Assembly: GCA_013001975.1 (NCBI GenBank)
Contig: JABDKX010000014.1
Location: 1 to 35,699 of the forward strand
Direction: 5' to 3'
From: Saprospiraceae bacterium
Lineage (GTDB): Bacteria; Bacteroidota; Bacteroidia; Chitinophagales; Saprospiraceae
Length of the DNA: 35,699 bases
In this document: positions 8,496 through 16,979 of the stretch, in pieces
How the letters are laid out: every line of letters starts with the position of its first letter
How positions within the stretch are numbered: position 1 is the stretch's first letter
The notes under the pieces: generated by a model
The model's database searches: none
Told to the model about the DNA's origin: nothing
What the model saw: only the letters and a program-made list of their open reading frames with translations
Program-made: the position numbers and the translations under genes

Positions 8496-9842
8496 TTATT
8501 CACCTATTGATGAACCGTTCAAATTATACCAATCTATGTTTCTAGATAAAAACATAACAGAGCCTAAAATGACAAACAATCCAACGCTACCAGCTAAGAG
8601 AGCAAATTCCTCTAATTGTAAAATGATAAATATGTAACTGAACAATGCAGACATTAAAAGAAGTAATATAATAATGGCTTTCTTCGATTTAATAATGAAA
8701 AAAGTGTAAGACACAATCAAAATTATTGTTCCAATTGACGATAGTGCATATGCGGAATTAAAGCCAATATGTTCTGTTAAAGAAAGCAATAATAAATAAA
8801 AGGTTGCTAAAGAAAAGCCAACCATCGTATACTGGATGGGGTGAATATTCTTTTTATACATAATTTCAAAAAAGAAAAATATTCCAAATGTCAATGCGAT
8901 TATAAGTAAGGCATATTTTGACGAACGATTATTTTTTCCGTATCCATCAATAGGTTCAATAAGACTGACGCCAAAGCTTTTGTTTATTTTTTTAAAATCA
9001 TAATGACCATCAAACCAATAATGAGGAAAATCACGATTGTATTGATTGGTTGTCCATTTTGAATTAAATCCTTCTTCAGTAATATCATAAGATTGAGGCA
9101 ATGAAGAACCTATGAAACTTGGGGAATGCCACTCTGACTTCAAATTGACTTGAGCATTGCGAGCGACAGGAGCAAACTTAATTGATCGGGTTCCTTTTAC
9201 TTTTAAATTCATTTCAAAATTAAGCGAATGTTCATCTTCGATTCCCAAAGCATCAGTTGACAAACTGGTTATCATTAAAGGATCTTGTATTAACCCAGGG
9301 CTTAGCTCAAACGATTCGCCATTTATAGTAATAAATAAATCTTCATATAAACCATTGTTATCGGATAAGCCAATAGAAATATAAGCTCCGGCATAATCAA
9401 ACTTGTATTCATCAATTTCATGTTTTTCTAAATTCGGTAATAGAATTTTACCTTTCAGATTTAATGCTGATTTATAAACTATGACTTCATAGATACTGCG
9501 TTTGCGTTTGTCTGTATTAATATCGCCATCTATTTCAACCATATCCGGAGTTACTGTAATGAATCCATTGGTTATCTTTTTTTTATCATCGTCATCGGAT
9601 ATTGTTCGTGAGTATGGAATCTTCAAGACAGGCGGAACAATATTTTGACTTTGGCCATAAGCTTTCGCAACGTCGTTTTCAATTTGATTTTTCAACCCAC
9701 TTCGTTCCCTAATAAGGCTTTGCACGGAGGCTACAGGAATCATTAATAAAAGACATAAAAAGAGTATGGTTATAATTTTGAGCATAACGGACTCTTTTAT
9801 TTTTTGAGCAATTGATTTGTTCATTTTTTCAGGAATATTCAT
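8496..9842 (-). CDS. creD: CreD-family inner membrane protein
   Basis: 448 aa. One N-terminal transmembrane helix (MLKIITILFLCLLLMIPV), the family block around LIRERSGLKNQIENDVAKAYGQSQNIVPPVLKIPY, a large extracytoplasmic region, then five or six C-terminal helices including HPIQYTMVGFSLATFYLLLLSLTEH, which is a very typical CreD segment. CreD affects envelope integrity in other bacteria; its molecular activity is not established. Here it is the third gene after a membrane protein and a winged-helix regulator, and has an operator-like palindrome 17-35 nt before its ATG, so it may be controlled twice. Confidence 0.92.
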   Translation of the reverse strand: MNIPEKMNKSIAQKIKESVMLKIITILFLCLLLMIPVASVQSLIRERSGLKNQIENDVAKAYGQSQNIVPPVLKIPYSRTISDDDDKKKITNGFITVTPDMVEIDGDINTDKRKRSIYEVIVYKSALNLKGKILLPNLEKHEIDEYKFDYAGAYISIGLSDNNGLYEDLFITINGESFELSPGLIQDPLMITSLSTDALGIEDEHSLNFEMNLKVKGTRSIKFAPVARNAQVNLKSEWHSPSFIGSSLPQSYDITEEGFNSKWTTNQYNRDFPHYWFDGHYDFKKINKSFGVSLIEPIDGYGKNNRSSKYALLIIALTFGIFFFFEIMYKKNIHPIQYTMVGFSLATFYLLLLSLTEHIGFNSAYALSSIGTIILIVSYTFFIIKSKKAIIILLLLMSALFSYIFIILQLEEFALLAGSVGLFVILGSVMFLSRNIDWYNLNGSSIGE

Positions 9843-9858
9843 ATTGTTTAATTAAAAG

Positions 9859-9877
9859 TACTTTGCATTTCAAAGTA
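9859..9877 (-). promoter_or_regulatory. Second operator copy, upstream of creD
   Basis: A palindrome with 7-bp arms (TACTTTG / CAAAGTA) and a 5-nt centre. Read on the minus strand it shares ACTTTGAA, CAAAGT and the following ACTTTTA with the copy in front of the operon at 10822-10838. It lies between the regulator stop and the creD start. No complete TTTG-N19-TAnnTTTG promoter was found around this copy. Confidence 0.6.
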
Positions 9878-9892
9878 TATGTTTAAAAAAAA

Positions 9893-10195
9893 TTATTTAT
9901 TCATTTCACGTAACATCGCTTCAAGGGCATCTAAATGTTTTTGGAAAGCTTTAATACCTACTTTAGTAGCGCTGTAAGTTGTATTTGGTTTTCTTTCTAT
10001 AAATGTTTTTAACACTGATATGTAATTTAATTTCTCTAATGCTTTGATATGGCTGGCCAAATTGCCATCTGTAAGTTTAAGGGCTTCTTTTAATCCATTA
10101 AAACTTATCTGATCTTCCATCATCAGAATACTCATAATGCCTAAGCGTACCTTGTTTTCAAAGGCCTTATCCAAATTTTTGAATTCACTAAACAT
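9893..10195 (-). CDS. Winged-helix transcriptional regulator (HTH_34/MarR-like)
   Basis: 100 aa, a single winged helix-turn-helix domain: helices in LDKAFENKVRLGIMSILMM, recognition region ISFNGLKEALKLTDGNLASHIKALEKLNYI, and wing TFIERKPNTTYSATKVG, followed by a C-terminal helix for dimerisation. No effector domain is present. Small regulators of this type commonly accompany creD in Bacteroidota. The start overlaps the upstream membrane-protein stop by 1 nt (TAATG). Palindromic ACTTTG-N5-CAAAGT sites in front of the operon and in front of creD are the likely targets (inference). Confidence 0.9.
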   Translation of the reverse strand: MFSEFKNLDKAFENKVRLGIMSILMMEDQISFNGLKEALKLTDGNLASHIKALEKLNYISVLKTFIERKPNTTYSATKVGIKAFQKHLDALEAMLREMNK

Positions 10196-10815
10196 TAATC
10201 TCTATCATATTTTATATACATTATGACACCATATATTATATGCAGTACGCCAAATCCCAAAGCCCAAAAATATAGACCGTACCCATCAAATTTCATCGAA
10301 GCCAATCCTACTAAAATCTCAGCTATTCCTAAAGCACCGATATCTCTAAATGTATAATGACTTGCGGAATACAAAGCGACACCATAAAAGATTAAACAAG
10401 AGGGTGCTATAAGGTAAAGGTAATTTTTTGAGAGCAAAATCAAGACAAATAAACCTCCTGTTATAAGAGGGATGCTAAATGAAACCAATGCTTTGTAAGA
10501 TGCTTTAGTCCAGACTTTCTCCCCTCGTCTTTTAGCCTTTTTATTTGTAAAAAAAAGTGCCGTTCCTAAGGCCAAAATAAAAACAGCAGCAGCAACTATC
10601 AGCAATTCCAAAACTATACCCGTTACTTCTCCAGAACTTATATCGCTATAGGCTACTGAACTAGAATGATGAATTAGGTTGTAGGCAACATACGCTCCAA
10701 TCAATGCATATATTCCCGCTAAGATCCCTGACAACCCACTAAGGGATAAAAATCGAGACCGGTCCTGCATTAGCAAGCGTATCTTTTGAATTTCTTGTAA
10801 ATAATCTTCAGACAT
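10195..10815 (-). CDS. Membrane protein co-transcribed with the creD regulator
   Basis: 206 aa. The N-terminal ~20 residues are a short cytoplasmic helix (MSEDYLQEIQKIRLLMQDRSRF), followed by about six transmembrane helices, including GLSGILAGIYALIGAYVAYNL and a late pair GVALYSASHYTFRDIGALGI / YFWALGFGVLHIIYGVIMYI. It is the first gene of the three-gene unit, with its stop overlapping the regulator start by one base. Proteins like this often precede the small winged-helix regulator in Bacteroidota; a sensory or anti-regulator role is possible but not shown by the sequence. Confidence 0.8.
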   Translation of the reverse strand: MSEDYLQEIQKIRLLMQDRSRFLSLSGLSGILAGIYALIGAYVAYNLIHHSSSVAYSDISSGEVTGIVLELLIVAAAVFILALGTALFFTNKKAKRRGEKVWTKASYKALVSFSIPLITGGLFVLILLSKNYLYLIAPSCLIFYGVALYSASHYTFRDIGALGIAEILVGLASMKFDGYGLYFWALGFGVLHIIYGVIMYIKYDRD

Positions 10816-10821
10816 AAAAGT

Positions 10822-10863
10822 ACTTTGTGCTTCAAAGTTAAATTAATTATTTAAATAATCAAA
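10822..10863 (-). promoter_or_regulatory. creD-operon promoter with overlapping operator
   Basis: On the minus strand there is TTTG (10863-10860), a 19-nt spacer, and TAACTTTG (10840-10833), an exact match to the Bacteroidota TAnnTTTG -7 element. The palindrome ACTTTG-N5-CAAAGT (10822-10838) shares its first arm with that -7 box and ends 7 nt before the start codon. Binding of a dimer there would block the promoter. The same motif recurs before creD. Confidence 0.75.
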
Positions 10864-10929
10864 GTATTAACTATTTAGGGAACATCATTAATGCAGATTG
10901 ACGAGAAATAAAAATGATAAACTGGTAGC

Positions 10930-11352
10930 TTAACCATATTTCGTAGACATGTAGTCGTGCGATTTTTTTAATAATTCGCTCAAAATATCTAAGTTGATAT
11001 CATCTAGTTTTTTGATATAAAGGCAAGATTTTCCAGTCTTATATTTACCGAGTTTAGCCATCAACTTGGGAAACCTTTGCATCCCTGCCATAATGTATAA
11101 TGTAATAGCAGTTTTGCGAGAAGAAAATCCTGATTTCATAAAGTCGCCCTCTCTCCCACTCTCATATTTATAATGGTAGGTACCATATCCAACAATTGCA
11201 GTTCCCCACATTTCAGGTTTTTCACCAGTAATTTCTTTGAGTAATTTGTAAATTATTTTTATATCTTTTTTACGCTCAGGTGATTCAATGGCATTGATAT
11301 ATTTCATAACACTTGCCTTCGTTTTTTGCGTTTTATTTTTTGCTTGAGACAT
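10930..11352 (-). CDS. DUF1801-domain protein
   Basis: 140 aa. After a Lys-rich start the sequence follows the DUF1801 (YdhG-like) pattern: ESPERKKDIKIIYKLLKEITGEKPEMWGTAIVGYGTYHYKYESGREGDF and the SGFSSRKTAITLYIM strand. The family is small, soluble and without an established activity. The gene lies 13 nt after the RDD gene on the same strand, which suggests co-transcription, but there is no functional link that I can name. Confidence 0.85.
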   Translation of the reverse strand: MSQAKNKTQKTKASVMKYINAIESPERKKDIKIIYKLLKEITGEKPEMWGTAIVGYGTYHYKYESGREGDFMKSGFSSRKTAITLYIMAGMQRFPKLMAKLGKYKTGKSCLYIKKLDDINLDILSELLKKSHDYMSTKYG

Positions 11353-11365
11353 AAAATTATATTAT

Positions 11366-12076
11366 TTATCTGGTTAACTCGATATATTCATTTAATACTT
11401 TGTCCAAGAAAATGCGCGTATTTTTCTTCTCAATTTTAATACCTAACACATCTTGAATCTTTTCAGATAGATTAAACATTAATTCTTTGTTAGCATTATT
11501 AGGATAACGACCGTAGCGTAAAAGGCTTTGCTTCACCAACAACATATCACTATCTGTAAATGCAACCAACTTGGGATATTCTATCTCTGCTATTTTGTTG
11601 GCTCTATCAATATCTGCTAATGAAATACTGGAATCATTTTTAAGTTTGACAACCGATGTGCCAGCAATAAGATCTCCTATTCTTTGACGTCTTTTTGAAG
11701 ACGAAATAAATAAAATAGCAATCGTTCCTAATGAAAATGTAATGTCCAGCGTTCTGAATATCCATCTTAAATAATACTCAGTCAATGTTGGCGTTGAACC
11801 GTTAAGAGCAACCACTCTAATTTTTAAAACCATTTTACCAATTGACTGCCCATTGTTAAAGACTTCAAAAAATAAATTATAAAATGTAAAAATGGGTAAT
11901 ACAAATAAATACATCATTATTGTATTTCCACCCATAACAGTACCACAAAGCAGCAGATATACAAATAAGATAGCGGCATCAATGACCCAAGCCAATATCC
12001 GTTGTATTGTATTGGCAAGTTCAAATCGCATAACTATATTATGGGCTGTAACGATATCTATTTTCTGTGATGCCAT
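11366..12076 (-). CDS. RDD-family membrane protein
   Basis: 236 aa. Residues ~18-150 form the RDD domain: FELANTIQRILAWVIDAAILFVYLLL, a second helix, FEVFNNGQSIGKMVLKIRVV and YYLRWIFRTLD, ending RRQRIGDLIAGTSVVKL. The C-terminal ~80 residues are soluble and helical. It is divergent from the SpoIIM-type gene across a 158-nt intergenic region. RDD genes neighbour SpoIIM/DUF4129/MoxR/DUF58 operons in many Bacteroidota, so this is probably a member of the same functional group. Its transport or scaffold role is unknown. Confidence 0.9.
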   Translation of the reverse strand: MASQKIDIVTAHNIVMRFELANTIQRILAWVIDAAILFVYLLLCGTVMGGNTIMMYLFVLPIFTFYNLFFEVFNNGQSIGKMVLKIRVVALNGSTPTLTEYYLRWIFRTLDITFSLGTIAILFISSSKRRQRIGDLIAGTSVVKLKNDSSISLADIDRANKIAEIEYPKLVAFTDSDMLLVKQSLLRYGRYPNNANKELMFNLSEKIQDVLGIKIEKKNTRIFLDKVLNEYIELTR

Positions 12077-12234
12077 TAATAATCAGAAGTATACTTATTA
12101 TTTAAAAGATAATTATAAGGATAATTAAATAGACCAACAACATAACTGTATATTAGTGTATTAAACTCAAATTAATATCCGTTATTGTTTCATAACTTAG
12201 ACATCAAAATAATTAATCATTCTAAAGGACATTT

Positions 12235-14061
12235 TTGACAGAGTCACAATTTATAACAAAAAACAAAAAGGACTGGCAAGAGTTAGAATTTCTTCTTGAT
12301 CGAAAAATTGTAAATCCAGATAAACTTAATCGATTATTTGTAAAGGTTTCTAGTGATTTATCTTTTGCAAGAACATTTTATCCTAACAGATCTGTAAGGC
12401 TCTATCTCAACAATCTTACGCAAAGAGTTTTCGATAGTATTCGTGTAGAAGAAAAGAAGTTCCCTTTTAAAAAAGTCGTTGATTTCTTTAAGCATGGGTT
12501 ACCTCAAGAAATCTACAGATCTCGACGAGCATTTTACAGCTCTTTCATTGTTTTCATCATTGCGATAGGCATTGGTGTTGTTTCAAGTATCAATAATACT
12601 GACTTTCCAGCGGTTATATTAGGTGAAGAATATGTCGAGATGACAGAAGAAAATATTCGAAATGGTGATCCAATGGCTGTTTATAAAGACGAACGCAAAG
12701 AGAATATGTTTTTTAGGATTACTTCAAATAATATCAGAGTTGCTTTTTATGCCTTTATTTTTGGATTAATTGGAAGCATAGGAACATACATAATATTACT
12801 AAGCAATGGCATTATGTTGGGCGCATTCCAATATTTCTTTTACAGCAAAGGACTATTCCAAATATCATTCTTGACTATATGGATACATGGAACGATCGAA
12901 ATTTCTGCCATAATTTGTGCAGGAGCAGCAGGCATTATTTTAGGTAATGGACTATTATTTCCTAAAACATTTTCAAGAACGAACTCACTCCAAGTCGCAA
13001 GCAAGCGCGCATTAAAAATTATTGTTGGTATCATTCCTCTATTCATTATTGCAGGAATGCTTGAATCGTATGTTACACGACTTACCGATATGCCTAACAG
13101 TTTAAAAGCTGCAATTATAATTTTTTCGTTCCTTTTTATTTTACTACAATGGGTAATATATCCTTTTTACTATCGCTTCAAAAACAAAGATCTGATTGAT
13201 GAAAAAGAAGGCTTACCACAAATTGAAGAAGAAATCGATTTTAGTAAAACCCAATTAAAAAAATTCTCAGAAATTTTAACCACCTCAATTGCACAATTCA
13301 GGATTAATATAGGTGGCATATTTAAGCATGTTGTTTTTTACACTGCCGTTCTATTTGCGCTTTACCTAATGTTTTATATTACTATCAATTTTAATGTGGA
13401 TAACCAAATCAGAGATATTAGCCTATTTAATTTTTCTACAGGAGGATATGAAGTCTTGATTGTTGTGTTGATAGCACTAACCTACATTATCATTAATATA
13501 AAAATGATCTTCGAAAAAGAATCATTGACTATTGTTAATAAAATTAGACATTTCAAAAAATTCGCCTTCCCTGTATTGATAATTTCGTTCTTATACTTAA
13601 CTATATATTTTACGAAATCTTGGGGTTACCTACTGTTAGGGTTCATTATAATACCACCACATTTTATAGTCACACACCTTGAACGTGATGTCAAAAACTT
13701 ATATTCTTTTAAAGAATTAAAAATAAGTTATGTCCACAGTTTTAATAATTGGCTTTACTATTTATCAGTTTATGTTTCAATTTTGTTGCTTTATTTTATT
13801 GTGCTTTTATTTTCAATTTCTGGCATCACAACGTACTTGGTTAATTTCATATCATGGCATCAGATATTTGAATATCAATCAGCTGATTTGACTTTTATAT
13901 CTCATTTGTTCCATTGGTTTCTTTTTACATTTACGCTGCCATTAACTTACTTTATTTTGGCTTATAATTATCATTCTATATCCTGCAAAGAAAACGCTGC
14001 TGACTTAAAATTAAAGCTGGCCAATTTTGGGAAATCATCACAAACCTTTGAAACGAAATGA
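12235..14061 (+). CDS. SpoIIM (DUF95)-family membrane protein, TTG start
   Basis: 608 aa. The start is a TTG, 5 nt after AAAGGA; an in-frame TAA lies at 12223-12225, and the next in-frame ATG is more than 100 codons in, beyond the conserved N-terminus (SQFITKNKKDWQELEFLL and SSDLSFARTFYPN), so TTG is the only reasonable start. Residues ~100-330 contain the SpoIIM-like helices (GLFQISFLTIWIHGTIEI). Residues ~360-590 add five or six further helices that standard SpoIIM proteins lack. The stop overlaps the next gene by 4 nt (ATGA). It opens an operon with DUF4129, DUF4350, MoxR and DUF58; the organism shows no sporulation genes here, so the name only marks the fold. Confidence 0.88.
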   Translation: MTESQFITKNKKDWQELEFLLDRKIVNPDKLNRLFVKVSSDLSFARTFYPNRSVRLYLNNLTQRVFDSIRVEEKKFPFKKVVDFFKHGLPQEIYRSRRAFYSSFIVFIIAIGIGVVSSINNTDFPAVILGEEYVEMTEENIRNGDPMAVYKDERKENMFFRITSNNIRVAFYAFIFGLIGSIGTYIILLSNGIMLGAFQYFFYSKGLFQISFLTIWIHGTIEISAIICAGAAGIILGNGLLFPKTFSRTNSLQVASKRALKIIVGIIPLFIIAGMLESYVTRLTDMPNSLKAAIIIFSFLFILLQWVIYPFYYRFKNKDLIDEKEGLPQIEEEIDFSKTQLKKFSEILTTSIAQFRINIGGIFKHVVFYTAVLFALYLMFYITINFNVDNQIRDISLFNFSTGGYEVLIVVLIALTYIIINIKMIFEKESLTIVNKIRHFKKFAFPVLIISFLYLTIYFTKSWGYLLLGFIIIPPHFIVTHLERDVKNLYSFKELKISYVHSFNNWLYYLSVYVSILLLYFIVLLFSISGITTYLVNFISWHQIFEYQSADLTFISHLFHWFLFTFTLPLTYFILAYNYHSISCKENAADLKLKLANFGKSSQTFETK

Positions 14062-14735
14062 GGATTCAAAGAATAATTTATATTATTCTCATTTTTTGTT
14101 GCTTCAGGCAAGGAGTAGCCCAAGATATATTTGTCAATAAATTTGAAATTTCTCAAGATTCGTTTGAAGTATTTAAAGAGCAAGTCTCTTTCCCCGCAAC
14201 AAAAACAGTATTGGTTCCAAGAGTAAAACCCAAGCCGAAAGCAAAAGAAGAACTCAAAGAGAGCGCACCACAATCTTCTGGTGCTAACGGGATTGTCCGC
14301 TACTTAATATATGCTCTTGTTATCCTGCTCTCCTTGTTTTTAATAACAATTATATTTTCAAAAATAAAAAAGGATAAGGAAATTAATCCCATTCCGACAA
14401 ACCTAAATGAAATAGAAGATATTTCGGAAATCAATAGTGAAGCCTTATACGAAAAAGCAATTAGAGAATCAAATTATAGATTGGCCATCAGAATGCAGTT
14501 TATAAAAGTTTTGCAAATCCTATCAGAAAATAAAATCATTTTTTGGCAACCTAACAAAACAAATAGAGATTATAAAAATGAAATAATTGATAACAATACA
14601 AGAGAATCATTTGAATATTTAACGTTAATTTATGACCTGGCATGGTATGGTAATAAATCTGTCACACCCGATGTATTTGAAGTTTATAATGCAAAATTTC
14701 TAACATTTATAAATAATAATAATGTCAGAAAATAA
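14058..14735 (+). CDS. DUF4129-domain membrane protein
   Basis: 225 aa. A signal-like N-terminus (IIYIILIFCCFRQGVAQ), a short extracytoplasmic segment rich in Lys/Pro (VPRVKPKPKAKEE), one transmembrane helix (YLIYALVILLSLFLITIIF) and a cytoplasmic C-terminal domain matching DUF4129: ESNYRLAIRMQFIKVLQILSENKII ... RDYKNEI ... LIYDLAWYG. Translationally coupled at both ends: ATGA overlap with the SpoIIM-type gene and a 14-nt overlap with the DUF4350 gene. Function unknown; the gene order suggests a membrane complex with MoxR and DUF58 proteins. Confidence 0.8.
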   Translation: MRIQRIIYIILIFCCFRQGVAQDIFVNKFEISQDSFEVFKEQVSFPATKTVLVPRVKPKPKAKEELKESAPQSSGANGIVRYLIYALVILLSLFLITIIFSKIKKDKEINPIPTNLNEIEDISEINSEALYEKAIRESNYRLAIRMQFIKVLQILSENKIIFWQPNKTNRDYKNEIIDNNTRESFEYLTLIYDLAWYGNKSVTPDVFEVYNAKFLTFINNNNVRK

Positions 14736-15969
14736 AAACTTCATACTTATCTTAGTTGCGTCATTAATGCTAGCATCAGTCTATATTCTAACAAGTTATA
14801 AGTTTGAAAAAATTCCAGATGCAGATTGGCGCCAAACGTATAAATATGATTCGAAGGAGCCAAACGGTTTTTGGTTATTTAAATCACTTCTTGAAAATCA
14901 ACTTGGTTCTGAGAACGTTGTGCTGCGAGACAAACAATTTTCATTTAACAGCATAAAAGATTCTACCACCTTATATGTTTTCTCCAGTCCATCCTCCTTT
15001 ATAAATACCAGCATAAAAGACAGTATTTTAGATATTACCAGACAAGGATCTGCAGCAATGATCATTGCACCACTATCTTACATATATTTAAGTAAAAGTG
15101 AAAAGTATTTATATCAGGAAGATGATAAAAATGAAGATTTCAATACCGATCCTGACAGTTTAATTTATCTGGATTTTGAGTCAAGTAGAGATACATCATG
15201 GACAATATTTACTTCTAATAATGAATCAGATAGTTTGGGTGTTTACAAATATTATAATAAAGAATTCCGGAGTGCTGACTATTCTATTTATCGATTCAAT
15301 GATAATGATTCATTAGATATGTTGAATGAGTATCTGTATTATAACCAAGATCATTCTTTCTTTTTTGAGCATAAGAACTTACCTAACCTCTACATTCATC
15401 TGAATCCACAACTATTTGGTAATGTTGCATCACGCTTAGATTTTTACAAAGCTCATTTCGAATTTGTTTTTAGTAAAATTAATATTAATAAGGTAGTACT
15501 GGATCATCCCAGTTTACAACCAATTGAAGTGCAACGAGCATCTGAAAGCCCACTTGCCTACATTATGAGTTCAAAAGCTCTTCGCTGGGCATATTTTATC
15601 ATGCTAGGCACTTTTCTTATTTATATTATAAATGGAGGTAAACGAAAACAAGAAGTAATTCCTATAAAAGAACCGCTAAAAAATACATCCTTAGATTATA
15701 TAAAAACAATAAGTACCTTATATGAAGAACAAAACCAAAATGAAAATTTGGTTTTGCATATGAAGTCGAATTTCGAACATGAAATAAAAAAGAAATACTA
15801 TACTGATATAGATGATACGCAATTGCTATCAAAAAAATCAGGCGTTGACAAAGCGGTCATTGATCGCATTGTCAGCAAATTTGAAAGCGCTGAAAAAAGT
15901 AGTTTTTCAGATGATCAATTAATTGTTTTACATCATCAAATAGAATCATTTTTTAAAAATTGTAAGTAA
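14722..15969 (+). CDS. DUF4350-domain membrane protein
   Basis: 415 aa. An N-terminal transmembrane helix (FILILVASLMLASVYIL) leads into a DUF4350-type extracytoplasmic domain (EPNGFWLFKSLLENQLG ... TLYVFSSPSSFIN ... DITRQGSAAMIIAPLS). A second helix (WAYFIMLGTFLIYII) at about residue 290 is followed by a ~120-residue cytoplasmic tail (GGKRKQEVIPIKEP onward). This two-helix layout is usual for the family. The start lies inside the DUF4129 gene and the stop overlaps the MoxR start by one base (TAATG). Confidence 0.82.
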   Translation: MSENKNFILILVASLMLASVYILTSYKFEKIPDADWRQTYKYDSKEPNGFWLFKSLLENQLGSENVVLRDKQFSFNSIKDSTTLYVFSSPSSFINTSIKDSILDITRQGSAAMIIAPLSYIYLSKSEKYLYQEDDKNEDFNTDPDSLIYLDFESSRDTSWTIFTSNNESDSLGVYKYYNKEFRSADYSIYRFNDNDSLDMLNEYLYYNQDHSFFFEHKNLPNLYIHLNPQLFGNVASRLDFYKAHFEFVFSKININKVVLDHPSLQPIEVQRASESPLAYIMSSKALRWAYFIMLGTFLIYIINGGKRKQEVIPIKEPLKNTSLDYIKTISTLYEEQNQNENLVLHMKSNFEHEIKKKYYTDIDDTQLLSKKSGVDKAVIDRIVSKFESAEKSSFSDDQLIVLHHQIESFFKNCK

Positions 15970-16979
15970 TGGAAGATATGAACGAACATATTGAAGAAGG
16001 TGGACCTATAATTCCAAATTATACCGCACACGACATCATGCCAATCAGAGATAAAATAAAGGAAATCATAGATGAGTGTAGTAAGGTTGTCATTGGCCAA
16101 AGATCTTTGGTTGAGTTAATGGTAACATGTATTCTATCAGAAGGACATATCCTATTAGAAGGTGTCCCTGGAGTTGCAAAAACATTAACTGCTAAAGTAT
16201 TGGCAAAAACAATAAACTCAGGTTTTTCACGAATTCAATTTACGCCTGACTTGATGCCGGCAGATATTATTGGAACTTCGATATTCAATATGAAGGAATC
16301 AGAATTTGTATTTAAAAAAGGACCCATATTTTCTAACGTTATACTAATAGACGAAATTAACAGAGCACCTGCAAAAACACAGTCGGCCCTTTTTGAGGTT
16401 ATGGAAGAAAAGCAAATTTCTTTTGATGGCGTAACATACCAAATGGAACATCCATTTATCGTAATCGCTACACAAAATCCAATTGAGCATGAAGGAACTT
16501 ATCGATTGCCTGAAGCCCAACTTGACAGATTTTTGATGAAGATTAATTTGGGTTATCTGAATGCAAACCAAGAGGTTGAAATCTTGAAACGGTTTAAAAA
16601 TAAAATCGGAAAAACTGATCTGTCTATGATCACTCCCAAAATTGATGGGCAATTTATCAAGGAATCGAAGAGAATTTTGGAAGTCTTACATGTAGAAGAC
16701 CAAATCTTAAATTACATTGTTAAAATCGTTCAAGAAACACGTGAACACGGAAAGATTTATTTAGGAGCTTCGCCAAGGGCTTCGCTGGGTATTTTGAATG
16801 CAAGCAAAGTCACTGCAGTTATAGCAGGACGTGATTTTATTACGCCAGAAGACATTCAGTTTGTTGCACCGCATGTTTTAAACCACAGACTAATTCTGAC
16901 ACCTGATGCAGAAATGGAAGGAATGAATAGTGTTGATATAATAAATGATATTTTGAAAGTAATCGAAGTCCCAAGGTAA
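15969..16979 (+). CDS. MoxR-family AAA+ ATPase
   Basis: 336 aa. Walker A GVPGVAKT (65-72), Walker B VILIDE (124-129), the following INRAPAKTQSALFEVMEE stretch and the sensor-1 region IATQNPIEHEGTYRLPEAQLDRF are complete; the C-terminal lid has GASPRASLGI. MoxR ATPases are thought to act as chaperones that remodel partner proteins carrying von Willebrand-like domains; the adjacent DUF58 protein has such a fold and is the obvious partner. A start at the internal Met4 is also possible, but the ATG at 15969 is coupled to the DUF4350 stop. Confidence 0.95.
   Translation: MEDMNEHIEEGGPIIPNYTAHDIMPIRDKIKEIIDECSKVVIGQRSLVELMVTCILSEGHILLEGVPGVAKTLTAKVLAKTINSGFSRIQFTPDLMPADIIGTSIFNMKESEFVFKKGPIFSNVILIDEINRAPAKTQSALFEVMEEKQISFDGVTYQMEHPFIVIATQNPIEHEGTYRLPEAQLDRFLMKINLGYLNANQEVEILKRFKNKIGKTDLSMITPKIDGQFIKESKRILEVLHVEDQILNYIVKIVQETREHGKIYLGASPRASLGILNASKVTAVIAGRDFITPEDIQFVAPHVLNHRLILTPDAEMEGMNSVDIINDILKVIEVPR

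Noticed and set aside
12235-14061. Evidence of sporulation from a SpoIIM-type protein
   Set aside because: The family is found in many non-sporulating bacteria with MoxR/DUF58 genes, as here.
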